Below are positions 28,125-36,038 of a stretch of DNA of 64,000 nucleotides, piece by piece (the stretch's first letter is position 1; each line of letters opens with the position of its first letter). A program made the translations under genes and the position numbers. The DNA is from Maribellus sediminis (GTDB lineage Bacteria; Bacteroidota; Bacteroidia; Bacteroidales; Prolixibacteraceae), in the NCBI RefSeq assembly GCF_011799805.1, contig NZ_WXUB01000003.1:682001-746000 (forward strand). Direction: 5' to 3'. A model generated the notes under the pieces. It was not told the origin of the DNA. It worked only from the letters and a program-made list of their open reading frames with translations, and did not search any database.

Positions 28125-28383
28125 GGGGTAGACGGAGATTTTATTTTGTTCTTCATGGAATTGAATTGAAAAAAGAACTTTCTCCTCCTTTGTAAGGAGG
28201 AGTACCCTGATGTAGCTATGCGGAATCAGGGGGAGGTGGTAGAATCTGCAGACATTTTAAAGGGCGATTGCTTCGGTCTCCGTCAACTGACGGATCCCTC
28301 GCAATGACACGGTTTATCGTGGGATTTGGCAGTGGACCATGTAGTTTTTTGTCGGAAACATGATTCCTGTGGTCCGCTGCCCT
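28125..28383. repeat. 259-bp composite repeat, near-identical to 31126-31384
   Basis: The block joins an A half (CTCCTCC-GGAGGAG, CCCTGAT-ATCAGGG hairpin, GGAGGTGG), an R arm (GATTGCTTCGGTCTCC to CTCGCAATGAC, 28270-28310, with inner TCCGTCAACTGACGGA) and an h hairpin (28328-28383, GGCAGTGGACCA paired with TGGTCCGCTGCC). The second copy differs at only a few bases, so the duplication is recent. The pair flanks the S8 protease gene. Confidence 0.8.
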
Positions 28384-28390
28384 AACCTCC

Positions 28391-28541
28391 CCCTCGTTTG
28401 CAACAGCCTGTCCCGAATTGTTCGGGAAGGGGGAAATAACAGGTCGTTTGCAACGACAATCAAGTAAACATAAATCAGCAAGTATTTTAAATGTCGATAC
28501 AATCGACAGTCTATTAACCCCTCGGCACAGACGAGGGGTAG
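28391..28541. repeat. Composite palindromic repeat, E-D family, copy 2
   Basis: The E part is CCCTCGTTTGCAACAGCCTG with inner TCCCGAATTGTTCGGGA, then GGTCGTTTGCAACGAC; the D part (28493-28541) is GTCGATACAATCGAC then CCCCTCGGCACAGACGAGGGG. It is the best-preserved full copy. Confidence 0.75.
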
Positions 28542-28595
28542 AATACGTTCGTGTAGGCGTTAAATAAATTGGGAAACTGTTTGTTGATCCTTTCC

Positions 28596-28781
28596 AAACC
28601 TTCGAGGTTTCGCTTACCTCGAAGGTTTAGTTCTGATAAATTCATTTCCTTTTCGGATTTAATCCTAACCTGAAAATGAAAATGGTTTTTCATCAATTCC
28701 CAGGCGAAAGTATCAGCTACCGGGGAGATTTATTTATCAATAGGACGCAGGTTCCCCAAGCTTCCCGGGGGACCTACGTCC
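28596..28781. repeat. Two hairpins in the tail of the S8 protease intergenic region
   Basis: 28596-28628: AAACCTTCGAGGT arms (13 bp), related to the CCTTCAAGG hairpins. 28743-28781: GGACGCAGGTTCCCC with GGGGGACCTACGTCC (13 of 15 paired). Either could serve as a terminator for the minus-strand protease gene that ends at 28842. No gene lies between 28542 and 28841. Confidence 0.55.
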
Positions 28782-28841
28782 AGGCATATCAAGTTTTATT
28801 GGCATCGTGCATGCCATTTTTCCGGCCTGTGGCACCAGTAA

Positions 28842-30713
28842 TTACTGAAGCATTCCCAGCGACCGTTGTGGATAAATCAACAGTATTTCCGGTTTTTCTG
28901 CCGAAGGTGTAGCTCCTTTTATAATCAGGTTTTTTACTTCGGCAACACTTAAATCCGGATTCTTTGCCCAGAGTTTGGCTGCCAGGTTCACCACCTGAGG
29001 CGATGCCATCGATGTTCCCGAATATTTACGTGTTTCTCCTCCCGGAATAAAACTTTCCACCTCGTAGCCATTTGAATACACATCCACTCCCTTTCCTATC
29101 GTGGTGAAGCCGGTTTCTTTCCCTTCCATATCAACGGCACCCACTTTCATCAGGTTCGGAAGCGTTAACCCGGCAGGGATATCATTTGCAAAGTCAACAT
29201 CGTTGTTTGCATTTCCCGCCGCTACCACAAACAGAATATCCGGTGCATCTTTCATCGCGGTATACAAGGCATCTTTTTCCATCCCAAAGAGTTTTTTAGC
29301 CAGGGCTTTTCTTTCCTCCTCGTTTTCTCCAATCCCATTCATGGCTAAAACGCTTTCATAATAGTTTTGCGAATATCCCCAACTCATGTTCACTACCCTG
29401 ACATGGTTGTCTTTAAAATACTGTACCGTATTTTTATATAGCTGCGCCCAGTTTTTTGACGTTTCCATGGTTGGAGGAGCAGGAATGTTCTCGTACGGAA
29501 AAGTTAATCGTGCAGCCAGTATTTTGGCCTGCGGATTTCCTTTGGCGGCAATTCCGGCCACGTGGGTACCGTGCGAAAAATTGCCATACAGACCCAGGTT
29601 CTCTACAAACGGGTTAACTTCATCAGGAGTCAGCGCAGAAATGTATTTTTTCAATTCATCAGCTTCCTCGCTTTTTATCATGGCCTGCAGGTCCATCAGG
29701 CCTTTCAGGTATTTTTCATACTGATGATAATTGCTGTTAACTTCCGCAATTGGGAAAAGAATTTCGCTGACCTTATTGCCGTTGATATCGTAGGCAATTC
29801 CGTTTATGTCATCTACATAGCCATTGTTGTCATCATCCTTGCCATTGGGTTTTTCGGCTTTATTCACCCAGCGGTTATTTTCCGGGAAAACGGATTCATC
29901 CACTCCGGCATCCCAGATTCCTACCACCACCGGTGTCAGCTTCATGTCGTTAGTAAAGGCAATATCCCGTTCCTTCCATATATCCACCATTTCCACCTCA
30001 ACATGGTTTTTATCGTAATAAGCCTGAAATACCGGTTTATACACCTCCTCCACATATGGCAGAGTCATATCGTAAGTCATTCGCAGTCCCAAAAGTTGAT
30101 TGGCCACAAATTCGGGGACCTGCTTTTCGGCCTTGTCTATGATGGGTTGTAACTGTCCTTCGATGATTCCCTGCAACAGATTAGCCGAGAGAATATCCAA
30201 CGATCCGGTCATAGCTTCGATTTCTTCACGGACCACTTCAAAAGGCATTTTTTCCAGCGCAGCTTCCAGGTTCGTTTTGAATGCAGCCTTAAACGCTTCT
30301 TCCGGGAGATCAGGATGTTCCAGCTTTGTTTTCATGTATACTTCCTCGGTGAGGTTCCACATGTATTTATCCGATTCTTTTTCGGTTAGTTTCCTACCGG
30401 CGTGTATTTCGTCGAGTGCCGGTTCGAAGTCGTTTTTTAAGAAACTTATGACCGAAAACATGGAATAGTAACCGCGCCGGGTCGCTTTGTCCTGAATGTC
30501 GTATTTCTCCAGGTCGTCCCTGAGGTTCGCTTCGAGTTTACCGGCCAGTTCCAGCAGCAAAGCCCGGTTGTTGATGTAGTCCATGGCTTTGTTTCCTTTC
30601 AGATCGTAATAATGTTTGGGAAGGTCTTCTGCTCTTTCAATTTTAATTTTTTCTTGTGCAAAAACAAATTGAATGGCGAACAACATTAGTAATCCAACAA
30701 TTAGTTTTTTCAT
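28842..30713 (-). CDS. S8 family (subtilisin-like) serine protease, exported
   Basis: 623 residues with a signal peptide ending VFAQ. A long N-terminal helical propeptide-like region (about 25-255) is followed by the peptidase domain. The triad is Asp268 (VVGIWDAGVD), His381 (SHGTHVAG) and Ser568 (SGTSMASP), with the oxyanion Asn501 (AAGNANN). A DDDNNGYVDDINGI calcium-type loop at 293-306 and an insertion of about 75 residues between Asp and His are unusual in length but seen in Bacteroidota members. No T9SS domain is visible, so a periplasmic location is likely. The gene is flanked by near-identical 259-bp repeats. Confidence 0.93.
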   Translation of the reverse strand: MKKLIVGLLMLFAIQFVFAQEKIKIERAEDLPKHYYDLKGNKAMDYINNRALLLELAGKLEANLRDDLEKYDIQDKATRRGYYSMFSVISFLKNDFEPALDEIHAGRKLTEKESDKYMWNLTEEVYMKTKLEHPDLPEEAFKAAFKTNLEAALEKMPFEVVREEIEAMTGSLDILSANLLQGIIEGQLQPIIDKAEKQVPEFVANQLLGLRMTYDMTLPYVEEVYKPVFQAYYDKNHVEVEMVDIWKERDIAFTNDMKLTPVVVGIWDAGVDESVFPENNRWVNKAEKPNGKDDDNNGYVDDINGIAYDINGNKVSEILFPIAEVNSNYHQYEKYLKGLMDLQAMIKSEEADELKKYISALTPDEVNPFVENLGLYGNFSHGTHVAGIAAKGNPQAKILAARLTFPYENIPAPPTMETSKNWAQLYKNTVQYFKDNHVRVVNMSWGYSQNYYESVLAMNGIGENEEERKALAKKLFGMEKDALYTAMKDAPDILFVVAAGNANNDVDFANDIPAGLTLPNLMKVGAVDMEGKETGFTTIGKGVDVYSNGYEVESFIPGGETRKYSGTSMASPQVVNLAAKLWAKNPDLSVAEVKNLIIKGATPSAEKPEILLIYPQRSLGMLQ

Positions 30714-31125
30714 GCTTTTTGATTTTTTAGTGAATGTTAGTTGTGATAAGAAATTGCTTTTCTGAGTTTCCGGGTTAATTTATTTTGGGAAGATTCTTTT
30801 TAAGCGGCCATCCTGTTGGTGGCTATTAATTTGGTTTAAAGGAAAGATAAAACGCGATAAGAAGGCGATGGGGTAATGGGCTGCAATGCGGATTTGGCTC
30901 CTTAATTAAATTCCCTGAATAATTAAGTTTTTTTCATCCAAACCGCTAAGGGTTGGTTACAAGAACCGTTTTTGTACATCAGTGCTTTGCTGTGGCACCG
31001 ATAAGAAATTGCAACAATAATTTACGCAAAAATGCATTGAAAAACAATATGGTCATTGTTGGCTCCCAGCAAGTATTTTAAATGTCGATACAATCGACAG
31101 GCTGCTAACCCCTCGGCACAGACGA
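30714..31125. other. Intergenic region upstream of S8 protease, with D-type repeat
   Basis: About 410 bp, AT-rich, probably with the protease promoter. The last part (31085-31133) is a D-type unit: GTCGATACAATCGAC then CCCCTCGGCACAGACGAGGGG. No gene is seen. Confidence 0.45.
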
Positions 31126-31448
31126 GGGGTAGAAGGAGATTTTATTTTGTTCTTCATGGAATTGAATTGAAAAAAGAACTTTCTCCTCCTTTGTAAGGAG
31201 GAGTACCCTGATGTAGCTATGCGGAATCAGGGGGAGGTGGTAGAATCTGCAGACATTTTAAAGGGCGATTGCTTCGGTCCCCGTCAACTGACGGATTCCT
31301 CGCAATGACACGGATCATCGTGGGATTCGGCAGCGGACCATGTAGTTTTTTGCCGAAAACATGATTTCCGTGGTCCGCTGCCCTGTATATGTAAATAACA
31401 TGTTATTGCGACGACGATCCGTCGATTGACGAAAGGAGGAAGCAATCA
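31126..31448. repeat. 259-bp composite repeat (second copy) plus degenerate L arm
   Basis: 31126-31384 repeats 28125-28383 with A half, R arm (about 31270-31308) and h hairpin (about 31329-31384). It is followed by an L arm with an inserted palindrome (31402-31446, TTATTGCGACGACGATCCGT then GAAGCAATC), so this copy keeps the R-h-L order that the 28-kb copy has lost. Confidence 0.72.
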
Positions 31449-31489
31449 CTTGCTGCCCATCTTTATTAACGACAATCCTCCAGACATAT

Positions 31490-32461
31490 CTATTCAGAAC
31501 TATACGAATACTGGTAACTCGGTACAAGCGTAAGCTGTTCTTCCGTATTCAGGTTAAATAATTGAATTCCGCCGTCGGAATAAACGAGGTAATTCAGGTC
31601 GGGCGATATGGATGAACTCCAAAAATAAATGTAAGAATACGACTGATACCCATAGCTGCCATACGGACTGTAACCGGATGTGTTAGCATTTGTTATTTGT
31701 ATTTTTCTCAGGATGGAAGAATCGGGCCACCTGCAGATTTTAAGCGTATCGAGGTCGAAGTCGAGGTACTGGTGCTGCGTTCCGAACCACAGGCTTGCAT
31801 CGGGGTGTGAGTAGGTAGCAAATTCAGTCCCTTCAATTTCGGTCAGCACAGAATCAATCGCTTCGTTTTTCAATAGCAAACCAGTAGCATTCCAGTCTAC
31901 AACCGTATCGGCCAATACTTTTACAAGTGCTGCTTGGGTGTTTTTTATCAGTTTATTTACAACATAATACCCGCCATCCGGGGACACCGGAAAATTATGA
32001 TACGGAAACCCGTAAGCCATATCCTTCAAATCGCTGTCCTCAACATTTGAAAGTATATTGCCGTCCAGATCCATCAGCATGATCTTGAACCTGGATTCTC
32101 CTTCATAAAGTACCGTGCTGTATCCTATTGTTATTGTTTTCGAGGCTTTCGAATAATTAATGGCATAGCAATAATTAAAATCCTGTACCGGGTTATCCGA
32201 ATCGGTCAGCCGCCAGATGGTAGCGATGTCCTGGCCATTGGTGTCGATTATTTTAAAACGGACATCAGCTTCTCTTACCGGGCCTGAATGATCCCGGATA
32301 CCCGAATTCTCTTTTACGTAATATTCAATGTAAAGAATGCTGTCGGTCCCAACAAAAATGGGTTGTGTGTACGAGTAATATTCGCTGGTGTTGGAAGGAA
32401 ATTCTTCGGTGCATGATGACAGGGCTGCCAACAGTACCAGTAAAAATGTGAGCTTGTTCAT
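31490..32461 (-). CDS. Lipoprotein of unknown function, probably beta-propeller
   Basis: 323 residues. The lipobox is ALSSCTEE with Cys17. The mature part contains repeated aromatic and Asp/Gly-rich beta strands (WFGTQHQYLDFDLDTL, ISPDLNYLVYSDGGIQLFNL near the C-terminus) as in WD40- or six-bladed-like propellers. An odd Tyr/Ser-rich low-complexity segment (YSPYGSYGYQSYSYIYFW) lies near residue 270. No enzyme motif is visible. Its 3' end abuts the 31-kb repeat. Confidence 0.65.
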   Translation of the reverse strand: MNKLTFLLVLLAALSSCTEEFPSNTSEYYSYTQPIFVGTDSILYIEYYVKENSGIRDHSGPVREADVRFKIIDTNGQDIATIWRLTDSDNPVQDFNYCYAINYSKASKTITIGYSTVLYEGESRFKIMLMDLDGNILSNVEDSDLKDMAYGFPYHNFPVSPDGGYYVVNKLIKNTQAALVKVLADTVVDWNATGLLLKNEAIDSVLTEIEGTEFATYSHPDASLWFGTQHQYLDFDLDTLKICRWPDSSILRKIQITNANTSGYSPYGSYGYQSYSYIYFWSSSISPDLNYLVYSDGGIQLFNLNTEEQLTLVPSYQYSYSSE

Positions 32462-33207
32462 GGTGGTTAATTTTTGATTTTCACTCGTTTACGTGAAATC
32501 CGTCCGATGGTTCCGTGCAACTGGTTTTTGCTCTACTACAACCTGTCGTTGCAAACCAGAGGTAGAAGGATTAGAAGATTGCTTCAGTCTCCGTCAACTG
32601 ACGGATTCCTCGCAATGACACGGTTCATAGTAGGATTTGGCAGCGGACCGTGTAGTTTTTTGCCGGAAACATGTTTCTTGTGGTCCGCTGCCTTTCATTG
32701 TATTGCGATTCTGTCATTGCGAGCGTAGCGAAGCAATCTATTTCTCATTGTAATGAGATTAAGGTTGAAAAAGATTGCTTCGTCGTTCCTCCTCGCAATG
32801 ACACGGATCATCGTGGGATTCGGCAGTGGACCATGTAGTTTTTTGTCGGAAACATGATTCTTATGGTCCGCTGCCCTGTATTTGTAAATAGCGATCCCGA
32901 TTTATCGGGAGAAGCAATCTCAACCTAGCCCCATGCTCATTCGAGGGGTAGTGAAGAATTACCGGTGAATTATGTTCACACTGCCATATGTGCAATATAC
33001 GGTTCAGCCTGCAATACCTGCAGTTCATACTTAATATCTTATCGTTCAGCGAAATTCATGTAACGAAAATCGTTTTAATGTGTCAATTTTATACAAGGAA
33101 ACAGGAAAAGACCGATTAGCCAGCGGCCTGTTTCGAAAGCGAAAACAGAAAACAAAATAAACAGGAAGTTGAATGTTTCAGCATTCGCTTCACAAAAAGC
33201 AAAAGCC
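32462..33207. repeat. Tandem R-h-L repeat units with empty 32-bp spacer
   Basis: Two complete units in tandem: R 32576-32619, h 32639-32692, L 32713-32739; spacer 32740-32771; R 32772-32802, h 32822-32875, L 32891-32920. R begins AGATTGCTTC and ends CGCAATGAC; L is its inverse (GTCATTGCGA to GAAGCAATCT); h is GGCAGCGGACC paired with GGTCCGCTGCC. The same tandem order at 40919-41578 holds a GIY-YIG gene instead of the 32-bp spacer. 32921-33207 has an E/D remnant (CCCCATGCTCATTCGAGGGG) and otherwise no gene. Confidence 0.82.
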
Positions 33208-33789
33208 ATGAAAACAAAAACAATTACTTTAATGCTACTGGCGCTTGTAATAGCAGCCGGTGCATTTGCCACCGAAATTTCTAAAATGAGTATGGTTGCA
33301 CTTAACGATTCGAAAGTATACGTTGCGGCCGAAACCAGTACTAACAGTCCGACTGAGATTACCTTGCTTGACGCCAGGGGTGAAACAATCTATTTTAAAC
33401 GAACGAAAGCTGCGCCCCAATTCAGGTCGGTTTTGAATTTACAGGAGTTAAGCGACGGAACCTATACTTTCAGCTTAAAGAGCGGGAAGGCAGTTACGAA
33501 GCGTGAAATAACTGTAAGCAACGGTAAAGTAACAGTTAAGAAAGTTGCAGAAGAATTTGCTCCTTATTTTGCATACAAAAACGGCAAGGTGTTGTTATCG
33601 TATCTGAATTCGAACCAGGCCGATGTGTCGGTTTTGATCTACAACGGCAATAGGCTGGTACTCGATTCAAGCCTGGGCAGCGATCTTGCTATCCAACGCA
33701 GTTTCGATGTGTCGAAATTGAAAAATAATGAGTTCGAGTTTGTCCTTTACGGGAACAACCATCGATACAATTACCGGTTTACACGCTAA
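33208..33789 (+). CDS. Exported protein of unknown function (DUF3244-like)
   Basis: Start at ATG 33208 (MKTKTIT), giving 193 residues with a signal peptide ending FATE. The mature protein contains two similar beta-sandwich-like segments (VYVAAETSTNSPTEITLLD and VLLSYLNSNQADVSVLIYN) resembling small secreted Bacteroidota proteins with a T9SS-CTD-like fold; DUF3244 is the closest class I can name. A strong terminator follows immediately, so it is probably monocistronic and well expressed. Confidence 0.68.
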   Translation: MKTKTITLMLLALVIAAGAFATEISKMSMVALNDSKVYVAAETSTNSPTEITLLDARGETIYFKRTKAAPQFRSVLNLQELSDGTYTFSLKSGKAVTKREITVSNGKVTVKKVAEEFAPYFAYKNGKVLLSYLNSNQADVSVLIYNGNRLVLDSSLGSDLAIQRSFDVSKLKNNEFEFVLYGNNHRYNYRFTR

Positions 33790-33805
33790 TAAAACGGTTA
33801 CCTCA

Positions 33806-33845
33806 AAAACAGGCCTCTGTAGTAATGCAGGGGCCTGTTTTGTTT
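33806..33845 (+). terminator. Rho-independent terminator
   Basis: AAAACAGGCC (33806-33815) pairs with GGCCTGTTTT (33832-33841) and inner bases CTCTG/CAG extend the stem; a T-rich tail follows. It lies 17 bp after the stop of the preceding exported protein. Confidence 0.85.
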
Positions 33846-33880
33846 ACTTGCTCCTTGTATAGAGACGAGGGACAGAAGAA

Positions 33881-33963
33881 AGATTGCTTCGGTCTCCTTA
33901 AGCCGACGGAGACCGAAGCTATTCTCTAATCATCAAATCTGTCTAAACGAGGATTCAGACGAG
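33881..33963 (-). pseudogene. Decayed repeat arm with remnant of a GIY-YIG nuclease 3' end
   Basis: 33881-33918 is a hairpin formed by fused arms (GCTTCGGTCTCC paired with GGAGACCGAAGC). The next 44 bases (33919-33962) align with the 3' end of the GIY-YIG gene at 41095-41138: both read CTATTCTYTAATCATYAA, then diverge a little, then end in GGATTCAGACGA. On the minus strand this gives RLNP followed by a degenerate tail and stop, against RLNPEWTDLMIKE in the intact gene. Confidence 0.65.
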
Positions 33964-33969
33964 TAGCGC

Positions 33970-34458
33970 TTACTGAATTTTTATCCGAAACAAAAAGTTA
34001 TAGATCTTCGAAGGAATACAATAATCGGTGGTGGTAAGCAGCAGGGGAACACAAAACATGGCTGCCCCCGAAATATATCCGGCGGTCATGTGTCCGTTGG
34101 CAAACAGGTAGATATTAACGGCGGTCCAGGAGGTGGCCAGAAAACACGCAAATTTTAACTGGTTCGAGCGCCGGTGTAACTTTGGCTTGTTCATTTTGTG
34201 CCGCAGCCAGTGGTTGTACAGGTAGTCGAAAACATGGTAGGGCAGCACAATCGACAACGCCGATACCACCAGTAAAACCACCAGCACGGGAATGTTCGCC
34301 AGCGCCACACCCACTCCCAGCAGAATCAAACAGATGATCATCGGAAAGCGGTTGGCAAAGGCCAGTTGCGTAATCTCTTCATCGCTGTAAGCGGTAAATC
34401 CCTGACATTTTATCCTGTAAATACGTTTAGCTGAAAGCGGTGTTTGGGTCTTTTCCAT
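33970..34458 (-). CDS. DUF4395-like membrane protein
   Basis: Start at ATG 34458 (MEKTQTPLS); the frame is open to 34569 but the extra 37 residues are Lys/Arg/Cys-rich and unlike the family. 162 residues with about four hydrophobic segments (about 35-55, 58-78, 105-125, 130-147). The opening NRFPMIICLILLGVGV after a short cytoplasmic part and the C-terminal SKIYNFLF are like DUF4395 inner-membrane proteins, whose function is unknown. Confidence 0.68.
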   Translation of the reverse strand: MEKTQTPLSAKRIYRIKCQGFTAYSDEEITQLAFANRFPMIICLILLGVGVALANIPVLVVLLVVSALSIVLPYHVFDYLYNHWLRHKMNKPKLHRRSNQLKFACFLATSWTAVNIYLFANGHMTAGYISGAAMFCVPLLLTTTDYCIPSKIYNFLFRIKIQ

Positions 34459-34538
34459 TTTACTGTTCTCCTTTTGTTTAATTCGCTGGCTATCCTTTCT
34501 ATAAGATTCGGGAGGCGGTTTTTGTTCATGTGCACAAC

Positions 34539-34643
34539 GAGCCCCTCGTTTGCAACAACAATCAAGCAAACATCACTCAGCACGTATTTTAAAGTCGATA
34601 CAATCGACAGGCTATTAACCCCTCGGCACAGACGAGGGGTAGA
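34539..34643. repeat. E-D composite repeat, short copy
   Basis: A reduced E part (CCCCTCGTTTGCAACAAC, without inner CCCGAA palindrome) runs into the D part 34595-34643 (GTCGATACAATCGAC, CCCCTCGGCACAGACGAGGGG). It shows the form of the element without the nested insertion. Confidence 0.7.
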
Positions 34644-34705
34644 GATGTCTTTCGTACTGCAGTTATTGTCTTGTACATCAGAAATTATATTGAAAAACAA
34701 ATTTT

Positions 34706-34858
34706 CTCCTCCCTGCCTACCGGCAGGCAGGCTTTTAAAGGAGGAGTACGCAGCCGGAGTTTACGGAGGCTGTGGGAGGTGGTTGTATTAGTAGAATTGC
34801 GCACCACCCCCCGTCCGTCAGCTGCCGTCCGTACCCCTCCTCACCGAGGAGGGGAAAC
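34706..34858. repeat. A-B composite repeat copy 1 (empty loop, 20-bp nested palindrome)
   Basis: A: CTCCTCC and GGAGGAG arms with the nested 20-bp insert CCTGCCTACCGGCAGGCAGG (34712-34731), then CAGCC-AGGCTG hairpin and GGGAGGTGGTTG. Loop about 34784-34801. B: GCACCACCCC, an altered CCGTCAGCTG unit, and CCCCTCCTC-GAGGAGGGG. Confidence 0.8.
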
Positions 34859-34913
34859 TTTCGTGCTTGATATTAATTCGATACTTCAAAAAGTAAAATT
34901 GAAAACAGAATTT

Positions 34914-35501
34914 CTCCTCCTGGGCAGGAGGAGTGGGCTTTTGTGACGTAGGAGCAAAAGGTCGAGGTGGTTGATAAATCTACTTACCTCCTTCAAAATC
35001 AAGAATATCCTGTTGTATAACTTCCGGGTATTCAAATACCCAGCGATTCTCATACCTCAAGACTGTAATGTCATGATCAGAGAGCCATTTATCCCTTTCT
35101 TCATCCTTTGCAATCTGATAAAGGTTGGCATGTGGTTCGCCGTCAAGTTCAATGGAAAGTTTTAATTCAGGGCAATAGAAATCGACAATGTAATTGCCAA
35201 CCGAATGTTGTCTTCGGAATTTAAAACCACCTACCTTTCTTTGTTTAACTATTTTCCAAAGTTCAGCTTCTGCGGCAGTTGAATGATTTCGCAGATGTTT
35301 ACGAACGTTCTTCAGGTATTTGCGGTTGTGGAGTTTCATCGTTTTTCAAAGTTATGTGATTTTTGTGGATTGCACCACCCCCCAGTTTGTAAGGCGGAAT
35401 AGTGGAGTTGAGCACCACCCCGTCAGCGAAATAGTGAAAGGTATACCAGATCAATCAATCGTCGCTGACGCCCCTCCTCGGTGAGGAGGGGAAACTTTCG
35501 T
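34914..35501. mobile_element. A-B composite repeat copy 2 carrying a DUF559 nuclease gene in its loop
   Basis: The A' half (34914-34975: CTCCTCC-GGAGGAG, CTTTTGTGACGTAGGAGCAAAAG hairpin, GAGGTGGTTGAT) is followed after 4 bp by the stop codon of the nuclease gene; the B half begins 34 bp upstream of the nuclease start (CACCACCCC, 35373), is repeated at 35413 and ends in CCCCTCCTCGGTGAGGAGGGG (35471-35491). In copies 1 and 3 the A-B spacing is only about 18-40 bp. A mobile-element reading is inference. Confidence 0.6.
34980..35339 (-). CDS. DUF559 (PD-(D/E)XK, VSR-like) endonuclease domain protein
   Basis: 119 residues, the usual length of stand-alone DUF559 proteins. Visible family stretches are LRNHSTAAEAELWKIVKQRKVGG (13-35), FKFRRQHSVGNYIVDFYCPELKLSIELDGEPH (36-72) and the C-terminal VLRYENRWVFEYPE. 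The catalytic core fits PD-(D/E)xK: Asp54 in YIVDFYCP, then Glu65 and Asp67 in SIELDG. The family is related to very-short-patch repair nucleases; many stand-alone members have no known role. It sits precisely in the loop of a palindromic repeat, which suggests it travels with that repeat. Confidence 0.88.
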   Translation of the reverse strand: MKLHNRKYLKNVRKHLRNHSTAAEAELWKIVKQRKVGGFKFRRQHSVGNYIVDFYCPELKLSIELDGEPHANLYQIAKDEERDKWLSDHDITVLRYENRWVFEYPEVIQQDILDFEGGK

Positions 35502-35551
35502 AGTACGGTTATTATCCTGTACTTCAGAAATTATATTGAAAAACAAATTTT

Positions 35552-35704
35552 CTCCTCCTTTTAAAGGAGGAGTACGCAGCCGGAGTTTACGGTGGCTGTG
35601 GGAGGTGGTTGATTTAATTCAGGGGGTTTTGCTTCTTTTTGCCACCCCCGTCCGTCAGCTGACGGATCGGGGCCACCCCTCCTCGGTTAGGAGGGGAAAC
35701 TTTC
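35552..35704. repeat. A-B composite repeat copy 3 (empty loop, no 20-bp insert)
   Basis: A: CTCCTCCTTTTAAAGGAGGAG then the CAGCC-GGCTG hairpin and GGGAGGTGGTTGAT. Loop of about 35 bp (35612-35640). B: GCCACCCCC, CCGTCAGCTGACGG, GGGGCCACCCCTCCTC-GAGGGG. Its first 32 bp plus preceding bases (35527-35558) match 34681-34712 exactly. Confidence 0.8.
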
Positions 35705-36038
35705 GTGCGGGGAGTTGTCCCGAGGGGCCGTGGCCGTGGAAATTATTTCGCAGGACTGCTCCACCATCGTTCAAGACAAGGAAATGAAGCCTCCGGACAA
35801 GGTAAGAACGATGCCGGACAAGGAAATCATCGATATTTCCTAAGAAATAATATCTCTGGCATAGAAAATGTCTATGGTGGACCAGGAAATTGTTCCTCCG
35901 GACAAGTCCCGAAGTCCTGTGGACAAGGAAATAATTGTTACGAACAAATCCTAAAATCGCTGTAAGCCCTCTGTACTAAGGGATACGGGCTGTTTATAAA
36001 CTTCCGGCGATGCTTGCTGCACTGCTCCGTTAGTACAT
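35705..36038. repeat. Degenerate minisatellite of GGACAAGGAAAT units
   Basis: From about 35775 to 35955 the core GGACAAGG(AAAT) or a one- or two-base variant recurs roughly every 24-30 bp (near 35776, 35797, 35818, 35880, 35900, 35922), with a gap around 35840-35875. A plus-strand open frame across it is Gly/Gln/Asn-rich and unlikely to be a real gene. The remainder up to the GYD gene is unremarkable. Confidence 0.5.

Noticed and set aside
29562-30152. 196-codon plus-strand frame inside the S8 protease
   Set aside because: Shadow of a conserved protease with full catalytic triad.
28125-31384. CRISPR-like direct repeats
   Set aside because: Only two copies of a 259-bp composite repeat 3 kb apart; no regular short repeat-spacer pattern anywhere in the window.
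28125-31384. Composite transposon carrying the protease
   Set aside because: No transposase, no terminal inverted repeats specific to the ends and no clear target duplication.
35705-35965. 86-codon Gly/Gln/Asn-rich frame
   Set aside because: Arises from the GGACAAGG minisatellite; no ribosome-binding site or conserved feature.
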